Below, piece after piece: positions 7,134 through 14,697 of a stretch of DNA of 23,948 bases. Each line of letters begins with the position of its first letter. Positions within the stretch are counted from its first letter, which is position 1. A model generated the notes under the pieces. The model was not told the origin of the DNA. It did no database searches and saw only the letters and a list, made by a program, of their open reading frames with translations. Position numbers and translations under genes: made by a program. Source of the stretch: an uncultured Collinsella sp. (GTDB lineage: Bacteria > Actinomycetota > Coriobacteriia > Coriobacteriales > Coriobacteriaceae); NCBI GenBank assembly GCA_959028445.1, contig CAUFRY010000033.1, forward strand, positions 1 to 23,948, written 5' to 3'.

Positions 7134-7188
7134 TCTCGATCTGTAACATCTAGACCCGATTTAGGCGGCTAGGTGTTACAGATCGAGA
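7134..7188. repeat. 20-bp-arm inverted repeat between tRNA and oxidoreductase
   Basis: The arms at 7134-7153 and 7169-7188 match at 19 of 20 positions (the exception can form a G-T pair), with core TCTCGATCTGTAACA and a 15-base loop. It lies beyond the tRNA terminator and 136 bases upstream of the next gene's first possible start. It is not followed by a T-run. Possible roles are an operator, a relic of a palindromic element or an RNA hairpin. Confidence 0.85.
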
Positions 7189-7248
7189 AAAACCCGCTGT
7201 TGGGCTCATCCCATCCACCTGCCGCTACCTGCTGTCCGCCGATTTCCG

Positions 7249-7278
7249 TTGCGCTGCTGTATTCCCATGCCATATCCT
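7249..7278 (+). promoter_or_regulatory. Possible promoter of the flavin oxidoreductase gene
   Basis: TTGCGC (7249-7254) and TATCCT (7273-7278) are separated by 18 bases, about 50 bases before the start codon. The match to consensus is moderate. Confidence 0.35.
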
Positions 7279-7330
7279 CTAGATAACTACGCGGCATTAT
7301 CGCCGCCGCGCCTACAAGAGAGGAATGTCC

Positions 7331-9361
7331 ATGACCACACCTGCATCCAAGCTGCTCCAGCCCATTACGGTTGGCCCCCTTGAGCTCAAGAACCGCATTA
7401 TGTTTCCGCCGCTGACCACCGGCTACGAGGAGCGTGACGGTTCCATCGGCGAGCGCAGCCTGGCTTTTTACGAGCGCTTGGCCCGTGGCGGCGTGAGCTA
7501 CATCGTCATCGGCGACGTCGCTCCCGTCATGACCGCAAGCCCCACGCCCAAGCTGGCAACCGACGCCCAGATCCCCACGTTTAAGGCGCTGGCCGACGCC
7601 GTCCACAAGCACGGCGCCAAGGTCGCGCTGCAGCTGTTCCACCCCGAGTACGATGTGCCCGGTGTCGGCCGCATGGTCATGGGATCCATGGCCGCCGCCA
7701 AGGCCGCGCAGGAGGCCAAGGCCGCCGGCGACGAGGAGACCTTTGCCGCCAAGATGGCCGAGTCCAACGAGATCCGCAACCAGGCCTACGCCAAGCTGCA
7801 TCACGACATGCAGCACTTTGTGAACGAGGCGAGCGTAGAGCAGCTCACCCAGATCAAGGAGGCCATCGCTGCCTCGGCCGCTCGCGCACAGCAGGCCGGG
7901 ATCGACGCTATCGAGGTCCACGGCGACCGCCTGGTGGGTTCGCTGTGCTCGGCCATCCTCAACCAGCGCACCGACGAGTACGGTGGTTCGTTCGAGAACC
8001 GCGTTCGCTACGCGCTGGAGGTCGTCGCCGCCATTAAGGAGGCCGCGCCGCAGCTGATGGTGGAGTACAAGCTCCCCGTGATCATGGAGAACCCCGACGG
8101 CACGCCGCGCGGCAAGGGCGGCCTGCAGCCCGACGAGGCCTGCGAGTTCGCCAAGCTGCTCGAGGGCGCGGGCATCGATATGATCCAGGTCGCACAGGCC
8201 AACCACACCGGCAACATGGGCGACACCATTCCGCCCATGGGCGCCATGCCCTACAACTGGACGCTGCCCGTGGCCGAGCGCGTCAAGGCCCTGGTCTCCG
8301 TGCCGGTGGCAACCGTGGGCCGCGTGGTTTCGGTCGAGGCCGGCGAGAAGATTCTGGAAGACGGCGCCGCCGACATCATCGCCTATGGCCGCTCGCTCAT
8401 GTGCGACCCCGACATTGCGCTGAAGGCCGCCACGGGTGAGCCCATCCGCGAGTGCCTCAACTGCAACAAGGGCTGCGTCGACGCGATTCAAAATCGCAAG
8501 TACATCTCGTGCGTGCTCAATGCCGAGAACGGCGACGAGGCGACCATCGCCATTAAGCCGGGCGAGGGCGACAAGAAGATCGCCGTGGTGGGCGGCGGCA
8601 TCGCCGGCCTGGAGGCCGCACGCGTGGCGGCCAAGCGCGGCTACGACGTGACCATCTACGAGGCGAGCGATCACTTGGGCGGCCAGATTGTGCTGGCGGC
8701 TGCGCCTCCGCGCAAGGACGAGATCATGCGCTCGGTCGAGTACTACGAGAAGATTCTGCCTGGCCTGGGCGTGAAGGTTGAGCTCAGCCATGCCGCTACC
8801 GCTGAGGACCTCAATGCCGCCGACGCCGCGATTGTGGCCGTGGGCGCGCACGACGTGGTCATCCCCGTTTCGGGCGCCGACTCGGAGAAGGTCGTCTCGA
8901 GCTGGGACGTGCTGGCCGGCAAGGCGGAGATCAACGGCCGCGTCGCTGTCATTGGCGGTGGCCTGGTGGGCACCGAGACTGCCGAGTATCTGCTGCAGCA
9001 CGGCTGCGAGGTGGCGATCGTGGAGATGCTCGACAAGATTGCCGCGGGCGAGTCTGAGACCATTCTGCCGCTGATTATGAGCGACTTTGCAGAGCACAAC
9101 GTGGAGCAGCACGTTAAGACCCGCCTGACCGCCATTACCGACGAGGGCGTGGAGGCCATTCGCACCACCGAGGACGGCGCCGAGGAGCCGATGAAGATCG
9201 CCTGCGATTACGTGGTGATGGCCGTGGGCTCCAAGGCCAACGCGTTTGACCTGGATGGCGTGACGGTGCCCGTGACCTGCGTGGGCGACTGCTCGGGTGA
9301 GCGCACCGCCGACATTGCGAGCGCCATTCGCACGGCGTATCACGCGGCCAACGAGCTGTAG
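7331..9361 (+). CDS. NADH:flavin oxidoreductase, 2,4-dienoyl-CoA reductase / Bai-like family
   Basis: This 676-residue multidomain flavoenzyme resembles FadH and the Bai-type enoate reductases. The N-terminal FMN TIM barrel (about 1-350) carries the family segment RTDEYGGSFENR. A [4Fe-4S] cluster motif follows with Cys375, Cys378, Cys382 and Cys394. The C-terminal half has two dinucleotide-binding motifs, GGGIAG (421-426) and GGGLVG (542-547), for FAD and NAD(P)H. Electrons would pass from NAD(P)H via FAD and Fe-S to FMN, reducing an activated C=C bond. The usual active-site region reads EVHGDRLVGSLCS, so the substrate cannot be named from sequence. The start at 7331 suits the AGAGAGG site; an in-frame ATG at 7325 is too close to it. 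It is a single-gene unit ending at a terminator. Confidence 0.88.
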   Translation: MTTPASKLLQPITVGPLELKNRIMFPPLTTGYEERDGSIGERSLAFYERLARGGVSYIVIGDVAPVMTASPTPKLATDAQIPTFKALADAVHKHGAKVALQLFHPEYDVPGVGRMVMGSMAAAKAAQEAKAAGDEETFAAKMAESNEIRNQAYAKLHHDMQHFVNEASVEQLTQIKEAIAASAARAQQAGIDAIEVHGDRLVGSLCSAILNQRTDEYGGSFENRVRYALEVVAAIKEAAPQLMVEYKLPVIMENPDGTPRGKGGLQPDEACEFAKLLEGAGIDMIQVAQANHTGNMGDTIPPMGAMPYNWTLPVAERVKALVSVPVATVGRVVSVEAGEKILEDGAADIIAYGRSLMCDPDIALKAATGEPIRECLNCNKGCVDAIQNRKYISCVLNAENGDEATIAIKPGEGDKKIAVVGGGIAGLEAARVAAKRGYDVTIYEASDHLGGQIVLAAAPPRKDEIMRSVEYYEKILPGLGVKVELSHAATAEDLNAADAAIVAVGAHDVVIPVSGADSEKVVSSWDVLAGKAEINGRVAVIGGGLVGTETAEYLLQHGCEVAIVEMLDKIAAGESETILPLIMSDFAEHNVEQHVKTRLTAITDEGVEAIRTTEDGAEEPMKIACDYVVMAVGSKANAFDLDGVTVPVTCVGDCSGERTADIASAIRTAYHAANEL

Positions 9362-9436
9362 TTGAACATCGCGGCCAGGCGGGGCGGTAGCACGGATCCG
9401 TCTCGCCCGGCTGTGTCCCGTCGGGTGTCAACCGGT

Positions 9437-9477
9437 GCGGGGCCTGCAAGCGCAGCAGGTCCCGCCCTTTTTGTTTT
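9437..9477 (+). terminator. Rho-independent terminator after the oxidoreductase
   Basis: An 11-bp stem (9437-9447 with 9455-9465, one G-T pair) is followed by CCTTTTTTG. Confidence 0.85.
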
Positions 9478-9801
9478 GCTCCGATGAATGGCAATGCGCG
9501 GTAATCATGAGGAGTGAGGACGTCTACTGCCTTGCAGATCACTCAAAATTATTGGGGGAGGGGTTAATAACTATATCCTCTATACCAAAGGACATAAAGA
9601 GATGCCAACTTTGTTGACAAGCGAATGACGATTGGCTGCGAGTCAGCTACCAGCGTAAATAATCGATAAAGAAATGTCGTAATTTGGTGCCAAATGTCCA
9701 GATAACACCGCGTCTACTTTAATTAACTGCTTTGAGCAAACAGTAAAATGCTACTATCTAACTTGCACGTAAGAAAGCAGATTAACGGCTAAGGCTAAGA
9801 A
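9478..9801. other. AT-rich intergenic region without a recognised gene
   Basis: This stretch is clearly richer in A/T than the surrounding genes. I see no convincing coding sequence, no structured RNA motif and no repeat shared with the rest of the window. It probably holds the control region of the small HTH gene that follows. Confidence 0.5.
9732..9760 (+). promoter_or_regulatory. Possible promoter of the orphan HTH gene
   Basis: TTGAGC (9732-9737), a 17-base spacer and TATCTA (9755-9760) lie about 40 bases before the start codon. The match is moderate. Confidence 0.35.
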
Positions 9802-10206
9802 GTGGCAGGTATGTCGGAAGCAACTAGGACTCGCACGCATGCGCCCGAGGTTAGGCAGCGCGCCGTCGAGATCCTCCAAGAGGGGGTCGGTCATCGCGCT
9901 CTCGCCGCGGAGCTTGGCATTCCCCAGGCCACGGCTCGTCAGTGGGCCCGCGCGTATGCCGTGGGCGGTGCCGACGCCGTTCTCAATGCCGGTTCGCATC
10001 ATCACACCTATTCGTACGACGTAAAGCTCGCTGTGGTTAAGGACCGTCTGGAAAACGGCTTGACGGTTCGCGAGGCCATGATCAAGCACAAGATTCCCAG
10101 CGAGTCTTCGGTCAAGGCTTGGTGCCGTCAGTACCGCGAGAGCGGTGAGGCCGCACTGGTCGATAAGCCGCGCGGTCGCAAGCCGCGCGTTAAAAAGGCG
10201 GAATAG
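9802..10206 (+). CDS. Small double helix-turn-helix protein, IS3 OrfA/InsJ-like, orphan
   Basis: This is a 134-residue basic protein with two helix-turn-helix units. The first spans about residues 15-55 (ALAAELGIPQATARQWARAY). The second spans about 75-115 (TVREAMIKHKIPSESSVKAW), followed by a basic tail, KPRGRKPRVKK. This layout is typical of OrfA proteins of IS3/IS150-type elements. No OrfB integrase follows: a terminator lies right downstream and the next gene is a hydrogenase subunit. It is therefore either an insertion-sequence remnant or a DNA-binding protein kept for another use. The start is uncertain: GTG at 9802 has AAGG seven bases upstream, and ATG at 9811 is the alternative. Confidence 0.75.
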   Translation: MAGMSEATRTRTHAPEVRQRAVEILQEGVGHRALAAELGIPQATARQWARAYAVGGADAVLNAGSHHHTYSYDVKLAVVKDRLENGLTVREAMIKHKIPSESSVKAWCRQYRESGEAALVDKPRGRKPRVKKAE

Positions 10207-10218
10207 CAAACGGGATGG

Positions 10219-10243
10219 TGCGCCCACAGGGGCGCATTTTTCT
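10219..10243 (+). terminator. Rho-independent terminator after the HTH gene
   Basis: A 7-bp GC stem (10219-10225 with 10230-10236) is followed by five T. No other gene is seen between here and 10494. A TATAAC at 10448-10453 is the best -10-like box for the hydrogenase operon, but it lacks a clear -35. Confidence 0.8.
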
Positions 10244-10493
10244 TGCCGCGCCAACTTTTTGGACCGCCGCGAGCCTATCGGGACATCCTCCAAAATGGCC
10301 AATAAACCGCGCGCAGTGGCCCGTGCGCCCACCGCTGCGATAGGGGGAGCGTCGCCCCTTTGCTCCAATGCGGACAGACTCCTTGCCCCGTACGCCTAAA
10401 ACTCCCCAGTTGACCGAAAACCCGCTGCCGCTACTCATCAATTGAGCTATAACGTTAAACAATTGCAGCGTTTTTGCATGGGGGAGTGATGGT

Positions 10494-13376
10494 ATGACGC
10501 TACTGTATTTCCTTACCCTGTTTCCGCTGGTACCGGCGCTGGGCATGCTGTTCGCGCGCGGCGACCGCGCCCGCGATGCGGTGGGGCTCATAGGTTCCGG
10601 CATTATTATGGCGGTGACAGTTGTAGTCGCCGTCATGTTTTTTGGCATGGGTCCGCAGAGCTTTGAGGTTGCCTCCGGCACCTCGCATGTGCTCTCGATC
10701 ATCAGCTCCGTCATCGACGTCATCCTGTGCGCCGTAATCCTGTACAACGCGTACAAATATAGGAACGCGCTCGCCACGGTGCTCGGCATAGTCCAGCTGG
10801 TGGGCTCGTTCGCCTTTGCAGCCATGACGCTGCCCGCGGTCGAAGCCGTCACGGCGACGCCGCTCTACCTGGACTACATGAGTGTGATCATGGTCCTCGC
10901 CGTCGGCATCGTCGGTAGCCTAATCTGCGTGTATGCCCTGGGCTACATGAAGGACTTCCAGGCCCATGACGAGCACGAGGCTGCGCTGCGCGGGCAGACC
11001 GCGCCCGACCGTCGCCCGCAGTTCCTGGCGCTTATGTTTCTATTCCTCTCGGCCATGTTCGTCATCGTGACGAGTGACAACCTTGAGTGGCTGTTCTGCG
11101 GCTGGGAAATCACCACCGTGTGCTCGTTCCTTATGATTGGCTACACGCGCACGCCCGAGGCCATCAAAAACGCCTTCACCCAGATCATCCTCAACATGCT
11201 GGGCGGCATCGCGTTTTTGGCGGGCCTTATGTTTCTGCACGTCAATGGCATGCCGCTGACCATCTCGGGCATGATCGAGCTTTCCGGCGCCGGAACCGCG
11301 CAGTCCGCGCTGCTGGTGATGCCGGTCGTTCTGCTGTCGCTCGCCGCGCTCACCAAGGCCGCACAGATGCCGTTCCACACTTGGCTGCTGGGTGCCATGG
11401 TTGCCCCCACGCCCACGAGCGCCCTGCTGCACTCGTCAACCATGGTCAAAGCCGGCGTATTCCTGATGGTCAAGCTGAGCCCGCTCTATGCCATCTATCC
11501 TGTGACCGGCTTTATGGTCACGAGTGTGGGTGCCATCACGTTTTTGCTCGCTGCCCTCATGGCCATCTCGCAGAGCAACGCCAAACGCGTGCTCGCGTAC
11601 TCCACCATTTCCAACTTGGGCCTCATTAGTGCCTGCTTGGGTGTCGGCGCGCCCGAGGCCGTATGGGCGGCCATCTTCCTGATCCTGTTCCACACGGTGG
11701 CCAAGTCGCTGCTGTTCCTGTGCGTGGGCACGGCCGAGCATCATATCGGCAGCCGCGATATCGAGGACATGGACGGCATGTTCAGCCGCATGCCGCACCT
11801 GACGCGCCTGATGATGCTGGGCATCATGGGCATGTTTGTGGCGCCGTTTGGCATGCTCGTGTCCAAGTGGGGCGCCCTGGTGGCGTTCGCGCAGACCGGC
11901 AACGTGCTCATGATCATGGTGCTTGCCTTTGGCTCGGCCGCGACGTTCTTCTTCTGGGGCAAGTGGCTTGCCAAGCTTTCGGGCGTCGACCCCACGGCTC
12001 AAAACGTTGAGGTCAATGTCCATAAGACCGAATGGATGGCCCTCAACACCATCGCCGCGCTGCTTATTCTGTGCTGCGTGGCGTTCCCGGTTATCTCGAG
12101 CGGTCTGGTGTCGCCTTACTTGGCCATGGTGTTTGGCCGCGTGCCGTACGTTATTGGCAAGGACGCCATGTATCTGATGGTGGTTATCGTGGCTTTTATT
12201 GCCGTGGTGTTGCTGACTTCATTCCGCGTGAGCAACAAACCGCATGTAAACGTATATCTTTCGGGTGTGGGAACCGACAAATATCGCCATTTCCGCGGCT
12301 CGATGGGACACGAGGTAAAGGCCGAAAAGCGCAATTGGTACTCGGAGGGCGCCCTTGGCGAGAAGCGTATTGGCCCCGCGGGTAGCGTCGTGTGCTGCAG
12401 CATTATCTTGTTTGCGCTGCTGTGTTGCGCATGGATTGGGCCCGAGAGACTTGCCATGAGTGCGCCCTCGGTGCTGCGCGGCAAGTATTTTGAAGGTTCG
12501 GGTGTCGTGGGCATTTTTATTGGCACCGTGGCGTTTGCCCTGCTGGCGCCGCTTGTGGGTGGCATGATCGACGGCATTGACCGCAAGCTGTCCGCCCGAA
12601 TGCAGGGCCGCGTGGGCCCGCGCCTGCTGCAGCCCTTCTACGACGTTGCCAAGCTGCTGCGCAAGGCCCCCGCCAGCGTAAACACCATGGACGATACCTA
12701 TATGGCGTGCGCGCTCATCTTTACCGTGGTGGGCGGCGGCATCTTTGTGTCGGGCTCTAACACGCTACTGTGCGCTTTTATGGTGACGCTCGCCGCGATC
12801 TTTGTGGTGCTGGCGTCCGCCTCGACGCAAAGCCCGTTTGCCCAGGTTGGCGCCGATCGTGAGTTACTGCAGGTTATGAGTTACGAGCCCGCCGTTTTGC
12901 TGATGAGCGTGGGCCTGTACCTTGCCACCGACAGCTTTGATTCCATCGCCGTGACGGGGCAGTCGGTCCCCATCATCGTGCACAGCGCGCCCATTTTCCT
13001 CGCGTTGCTCGCGGTGCTTACCATCAAGCTGCGCAAGTCGCCGTTTGACCTTTCGTACTCGCATCATGCGCATCAGGAGATCGTCCAGGGCGTCGCCACC
13101 GAGATGAGCGGCGGCACGCTGGCCAAGATGACCCTTATGCACTGGTGCGAGACCGTGCTGTTTTTGATGTGGGTGGGCATGTTCTTTGTCTGGGGCAACC
13201 CCGTGAGCTGGGTTGTAGCCCTGGTCGTGATGGCCGCGACGTATTTTGTCGAGGTCCTGATCGACAACACCTTCGCACGCAGCACCTGGCGCAGCTGCTT
13301 TAGGCTCGGATGGGGCGTGGCGCTGGTGTTTGGCCTGCTCAACCTTATGCCCATCCTCGTCGACGTGTTTATTTAG
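10494..13376 (+). CDS. echAB: Fused EchA-EchB membrane subunit of a group 4 [NiFe] hydrogenase
   Basis: This 960-residue polytopic membrane protein joins two normally separate subunits. Residues of about 1-650 are an antiporter-like NuoL/EchA/HyfB subunit. The conserved Glu205 lies in GWEITT, Lys288 in LTKAAQMPFHTWL, and His313 and Lys319 in the LLHSSTMVKAG segment; these residues belong to the ion-translocation path in this family. Residues of about 660-960 are a NuoH/EchB/HycD-type subunit, with RMQGRVGP (702-709), ELLQVMSYEPA and a SPFDLSYSHHAHQEIVQG loop that contacts the peripheral arm. The junction is a hydrophilic stretch with KYRHFRGSMGHEVKAEKRN followed by new transmembrane segments. 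No stop or frameshift separates the halves. A GGGGGAG site precedes the ATG. The AGGAGG of echC overlaps the stop codon, so translation is coupled. Confidence 0.9.
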   Translation: MTLLYFLTLFPLVPALGMLFARGDRARDAVGLIGSGIIMAVTVVVAVMFFGMGPQSFEVASGTSHVLSIISSVIDVILCAVILYNAYKYRNALATVLGIVQLVGSFAFAAMTLPAVEAVTATPLYLDYMSVIMVLAVGIVGSLICVYALGYMKDFQAHDEHEAALRGQTAPDRRPQFLALMFLFLSAMFVIVTSDNLEWLFCGWEITTVCSFLMIGYTRTPEAIKNAFTQIILNMLGGIAFLAGLMFLHVNGMPLTISGMIELSGAGTAQSALLVMPVVLLSLAALTKAAQMPFHTWLLGAMVAPTPTSALLHSSTMVKAGVFLMVKLSPLYAIYPVTGFMVTSVGAITFLLAALMAISQSNAKRVLAYSTISNLGLISACLGVGAPEAVWAAIFLILFHTVAKSLLFLCVGTAEHHIGSRDIEDMDGMFSRMPHLTRLMMLGIMGMFVAPFGMLVSKWGALVAFAQTGNVLMIMVLAFGSAATFFFWGKWLAKLSGVDPTAQNVEVNVHKTEWMALNTIAALLILCCVAFPVISSGLVSPYLAMVFGRVPYVIGKDAMYLMVVIVAFIAVVLLTSFRVSNKPHVNVYLSGVGTDKYRHFRGSMGHEVKAEKRNWYSEGALGEKRIGPAGSVVCCSIILFALLCCAWIGPERLAMSAPSVLRGKYFEGSGVVGIFIGTVAFALLAPLVGGMIDGIDRKLSARMQGRVGPRLLQPFYDVAKLLRKAPASVNTMDDTYMACALIFTVVGGGIFVSGSNTLLCAFMVTLAAIFVVLASASTQSPFAQVGADRELLQVMSYEPAVLLMSVGLYLATDSFDSIAVTGQSVPIIVHSAPIFLALLAVLTIKLRKSPFDLSYSHHAHQEIVQGVATEMSGGTLAKMTLMHWCETVLFLMWVGMFFVWGNPVSWVVALVVMAATYFVEVLIDNTFARSTWRSCFRLGWGVALVFGLLNLMPILVDVFI

Positions 13377-13388
13377 GAGGCGGCATCC

Positions 13389-13991
13389 ATGGATCATAAA
13401 ATGTCGCGCTCGCCGTGGGTCATTCATTACGACGGCTCGAGCTGCAACGGATGCGATATCGAGGTGCTGGCCTCGCTCACGCCGCTGTTCGATGCGGAGC
13501 GCTTTGGCGTGGTCAACACCGGCAACCCCAAGCATGCGGATATCTTTTTGGTGACGGGGTCGGTCAATGCCCAGAACCTGCCCGTCGTGCGCCAGATCTA
13601 CAGCCAGATGCTCGAGCCCAAGTGCGTGGTGGCGTGCGGCATTTGCGCGTGTTCGGGCGGCGTATTCCGCGATGCCTATAACGTGATCGGCGGCGTGGAC
13701 CGCGCGATTCCCGTGGACGTGTATGCGCCCGGGTGCGCCATTCGTCCCGAGACCGTGATCGATGCCATCGTGGAGGCATGCGGCATCCTGGACCAGAAGG
13801 AGGCCGTGATGCGCGCCGGCGGCGACCCACTTACCGTGGGCGGCGCTGCTACCTGGGACGGTGGCGTTGAGCTGGGCGAGGACGGGTTTGTGGCTGCGGG
13901 GGTCGGCGACGCCCCTGCCGGGACGCCCGCCGCACCCGCCGCTGGCGACGCACCCGCCGGGACGCCAGCCGCTGCAAAGGAGGCCGAGTAA
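13389..13991 (+). CDS. echC: Ech hydrogenase small subunit (EchC, NuoB-like)
   Basis: This 200-residue Fe-S subunit should carry the proximal [4Fe-4S] cluster that passes electrons to the NiFe site. Likely ligands are Cys19 and Cys22 (SSCNGCD), Cys86 (CGIC) and Cys116 (PGC). The last roughly 55 residues are an Ala/Pro/Gly-rich tail that includes two copies of a 13-residue unit beginning GDAPAGTPAA. This tail is not part of the normal EchC/NuoB fold. The AGGAGG at 13375-13380 overlaps the upstream stop. The stop TAA shares its last base with the ATG of echD. Confidence 0.92.
   Translation: MDHKMSRSPWVIHYDGSSCNGCDIEVLASLTPLFDAERFGVVNTGNPKHADIFLVTGSVNAQNLPVVRQIYSQMLEPKCVVACGICACSGGVFRDAYNVIGGVDRAIPVDVYAPGCAIRPETVIDAIVEACGILDQKEAVMRAGGDPLTVGGAATWDGGVELGEDGFVAAGVGDAPAGTPAAPAAGDAPAGTPAAAKEAE
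13905..13979 (+). repeat. 39-bp tandem repeat in the tail of echC
   Basis: Units begin at 13905 and 13944, both encoding GDAPAGTPAA; the second copy is partial. The repeat lies inside the coding region and keeps frame (39 = 13 codons). Confidence 0.8.
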
Positions 13992-14692
13992 TGCAAAAGG
14001 CAATCTATACCACCGTCGGGATCGACGAACTCCTGTCGCATGTCCAGGCGCTCAAGGGCGTCGGCGCGCGCTTTGTGCAAATGCACGCCGAGCGCAACAT
14101 CGACGACGGCACGTATCGGCTGGTCTATACGTTTATCGACGTTCGTGCTGCTCAGGAGCATATTGCGCAGGACGGTAGCTATGCGATCGAGAACCTGGTG
14201 GTTGAGGGCATCGACCAGTACCAGGAGATTCCGTCCATCAGCTCGTATTACCCCGCGGTGTTCCCGTTTGAAAATGAGGCTCACGACCTGTTTGGTCTTG
14301 CCATCACTGACATGCAGGTCGACTTTAACGGCTTTTTCTACCAGGTCTCGACTGCAGAACCCATGAGCGTTATCACGCCCGAGGTGAAGGCCGCGCGCGA
14401 GAAAGCCATGAAGGTCCGTGCCGCCGCCGAGGCCAAGGCGCGCAAGGCCGCGGCCGAGAGGGCTGCTGCTGCCACGGCCGCTGCGGGGGAGGGCGCTGCG
14501 AGTGCTGCTGCCGCCCAGCCCGCTGCGGCTGCCGGCTCCGATGCTCAGCACGATGAGGCTGCTGCGAAGGCCGCGCTCAAGGCTGCCGAGATGGAGGCAA
14601 AGCTCGCTGCCATGGATCCCGAGAAAGCGGCCAAGGTCCGCGCGGCGCTTGCCGCCAAGGCCGCCCGCGACAAGCAGAAAAAGGAGGCGTAA
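13991..14692 (+). CDS. echD: Ech hydrogenase subunit D (NuoC/30-kDa-like)
   Basis: Residues of about 1-125 of this 233-residue protein form the NuoC/HycE-N-type domain. The family signature region reads YYPAVFPFENEAHDLFGL. The subunit helps hold the small and large hydrogenase subunits together and carries no cofactor. Residues of about 130-233 are a very Ala-rich, Lys/Glu-containing, probably helical tail, about as long as the folded domain. Its start overlaps the echC stop by one base, and echE begins five bases after its stop, with the GGAGG in its last codons serving as ribosome-binding site. Confidence 0.88.
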   Translation: MQKAIYTTVGIDELLSHVQALKGVGARFVQMHAERNIDDGTYRLVYTFIDVRAAQEHIAQDGSYAIENLVVEGIDQYQEIPSISSYYPAVFPFENEAHDLFGLAITDMQVDFNGFFYQVSTAEPMSVITPEVKAAREKAMKVRAAAEAKARKAAAERAAAATAAAGEGAASAAAAQPAAAAGSDAQHDEAAAKAALKAAEMEAKLAAMDPEKAAKVRAALAAKAARDKQKKEA

Positions 14693-14697
14693 GGTCC

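Noticed and set aside
6772..7149. N-terminal extension of CoaX through the tRNA region
   Set aside because: It runs antisense through a clearly folded tRNA gene. The CoaX family starts at the MLLAIDMGNT segment, which has its own ribosome-binding site.
7169..9343. A 724-codon minus-strand open frame across the flavin oxidoreductase
   Set aside because: It is an antisense shadow of a high-GC gene with no domain signature.
9435..9617. A 60-codon plus-strand open frame after the oxidoreductase
   Set aside because: It begins within the terminator hairpin, and it lacks a good ribosome-binding site and any recognisable feature.
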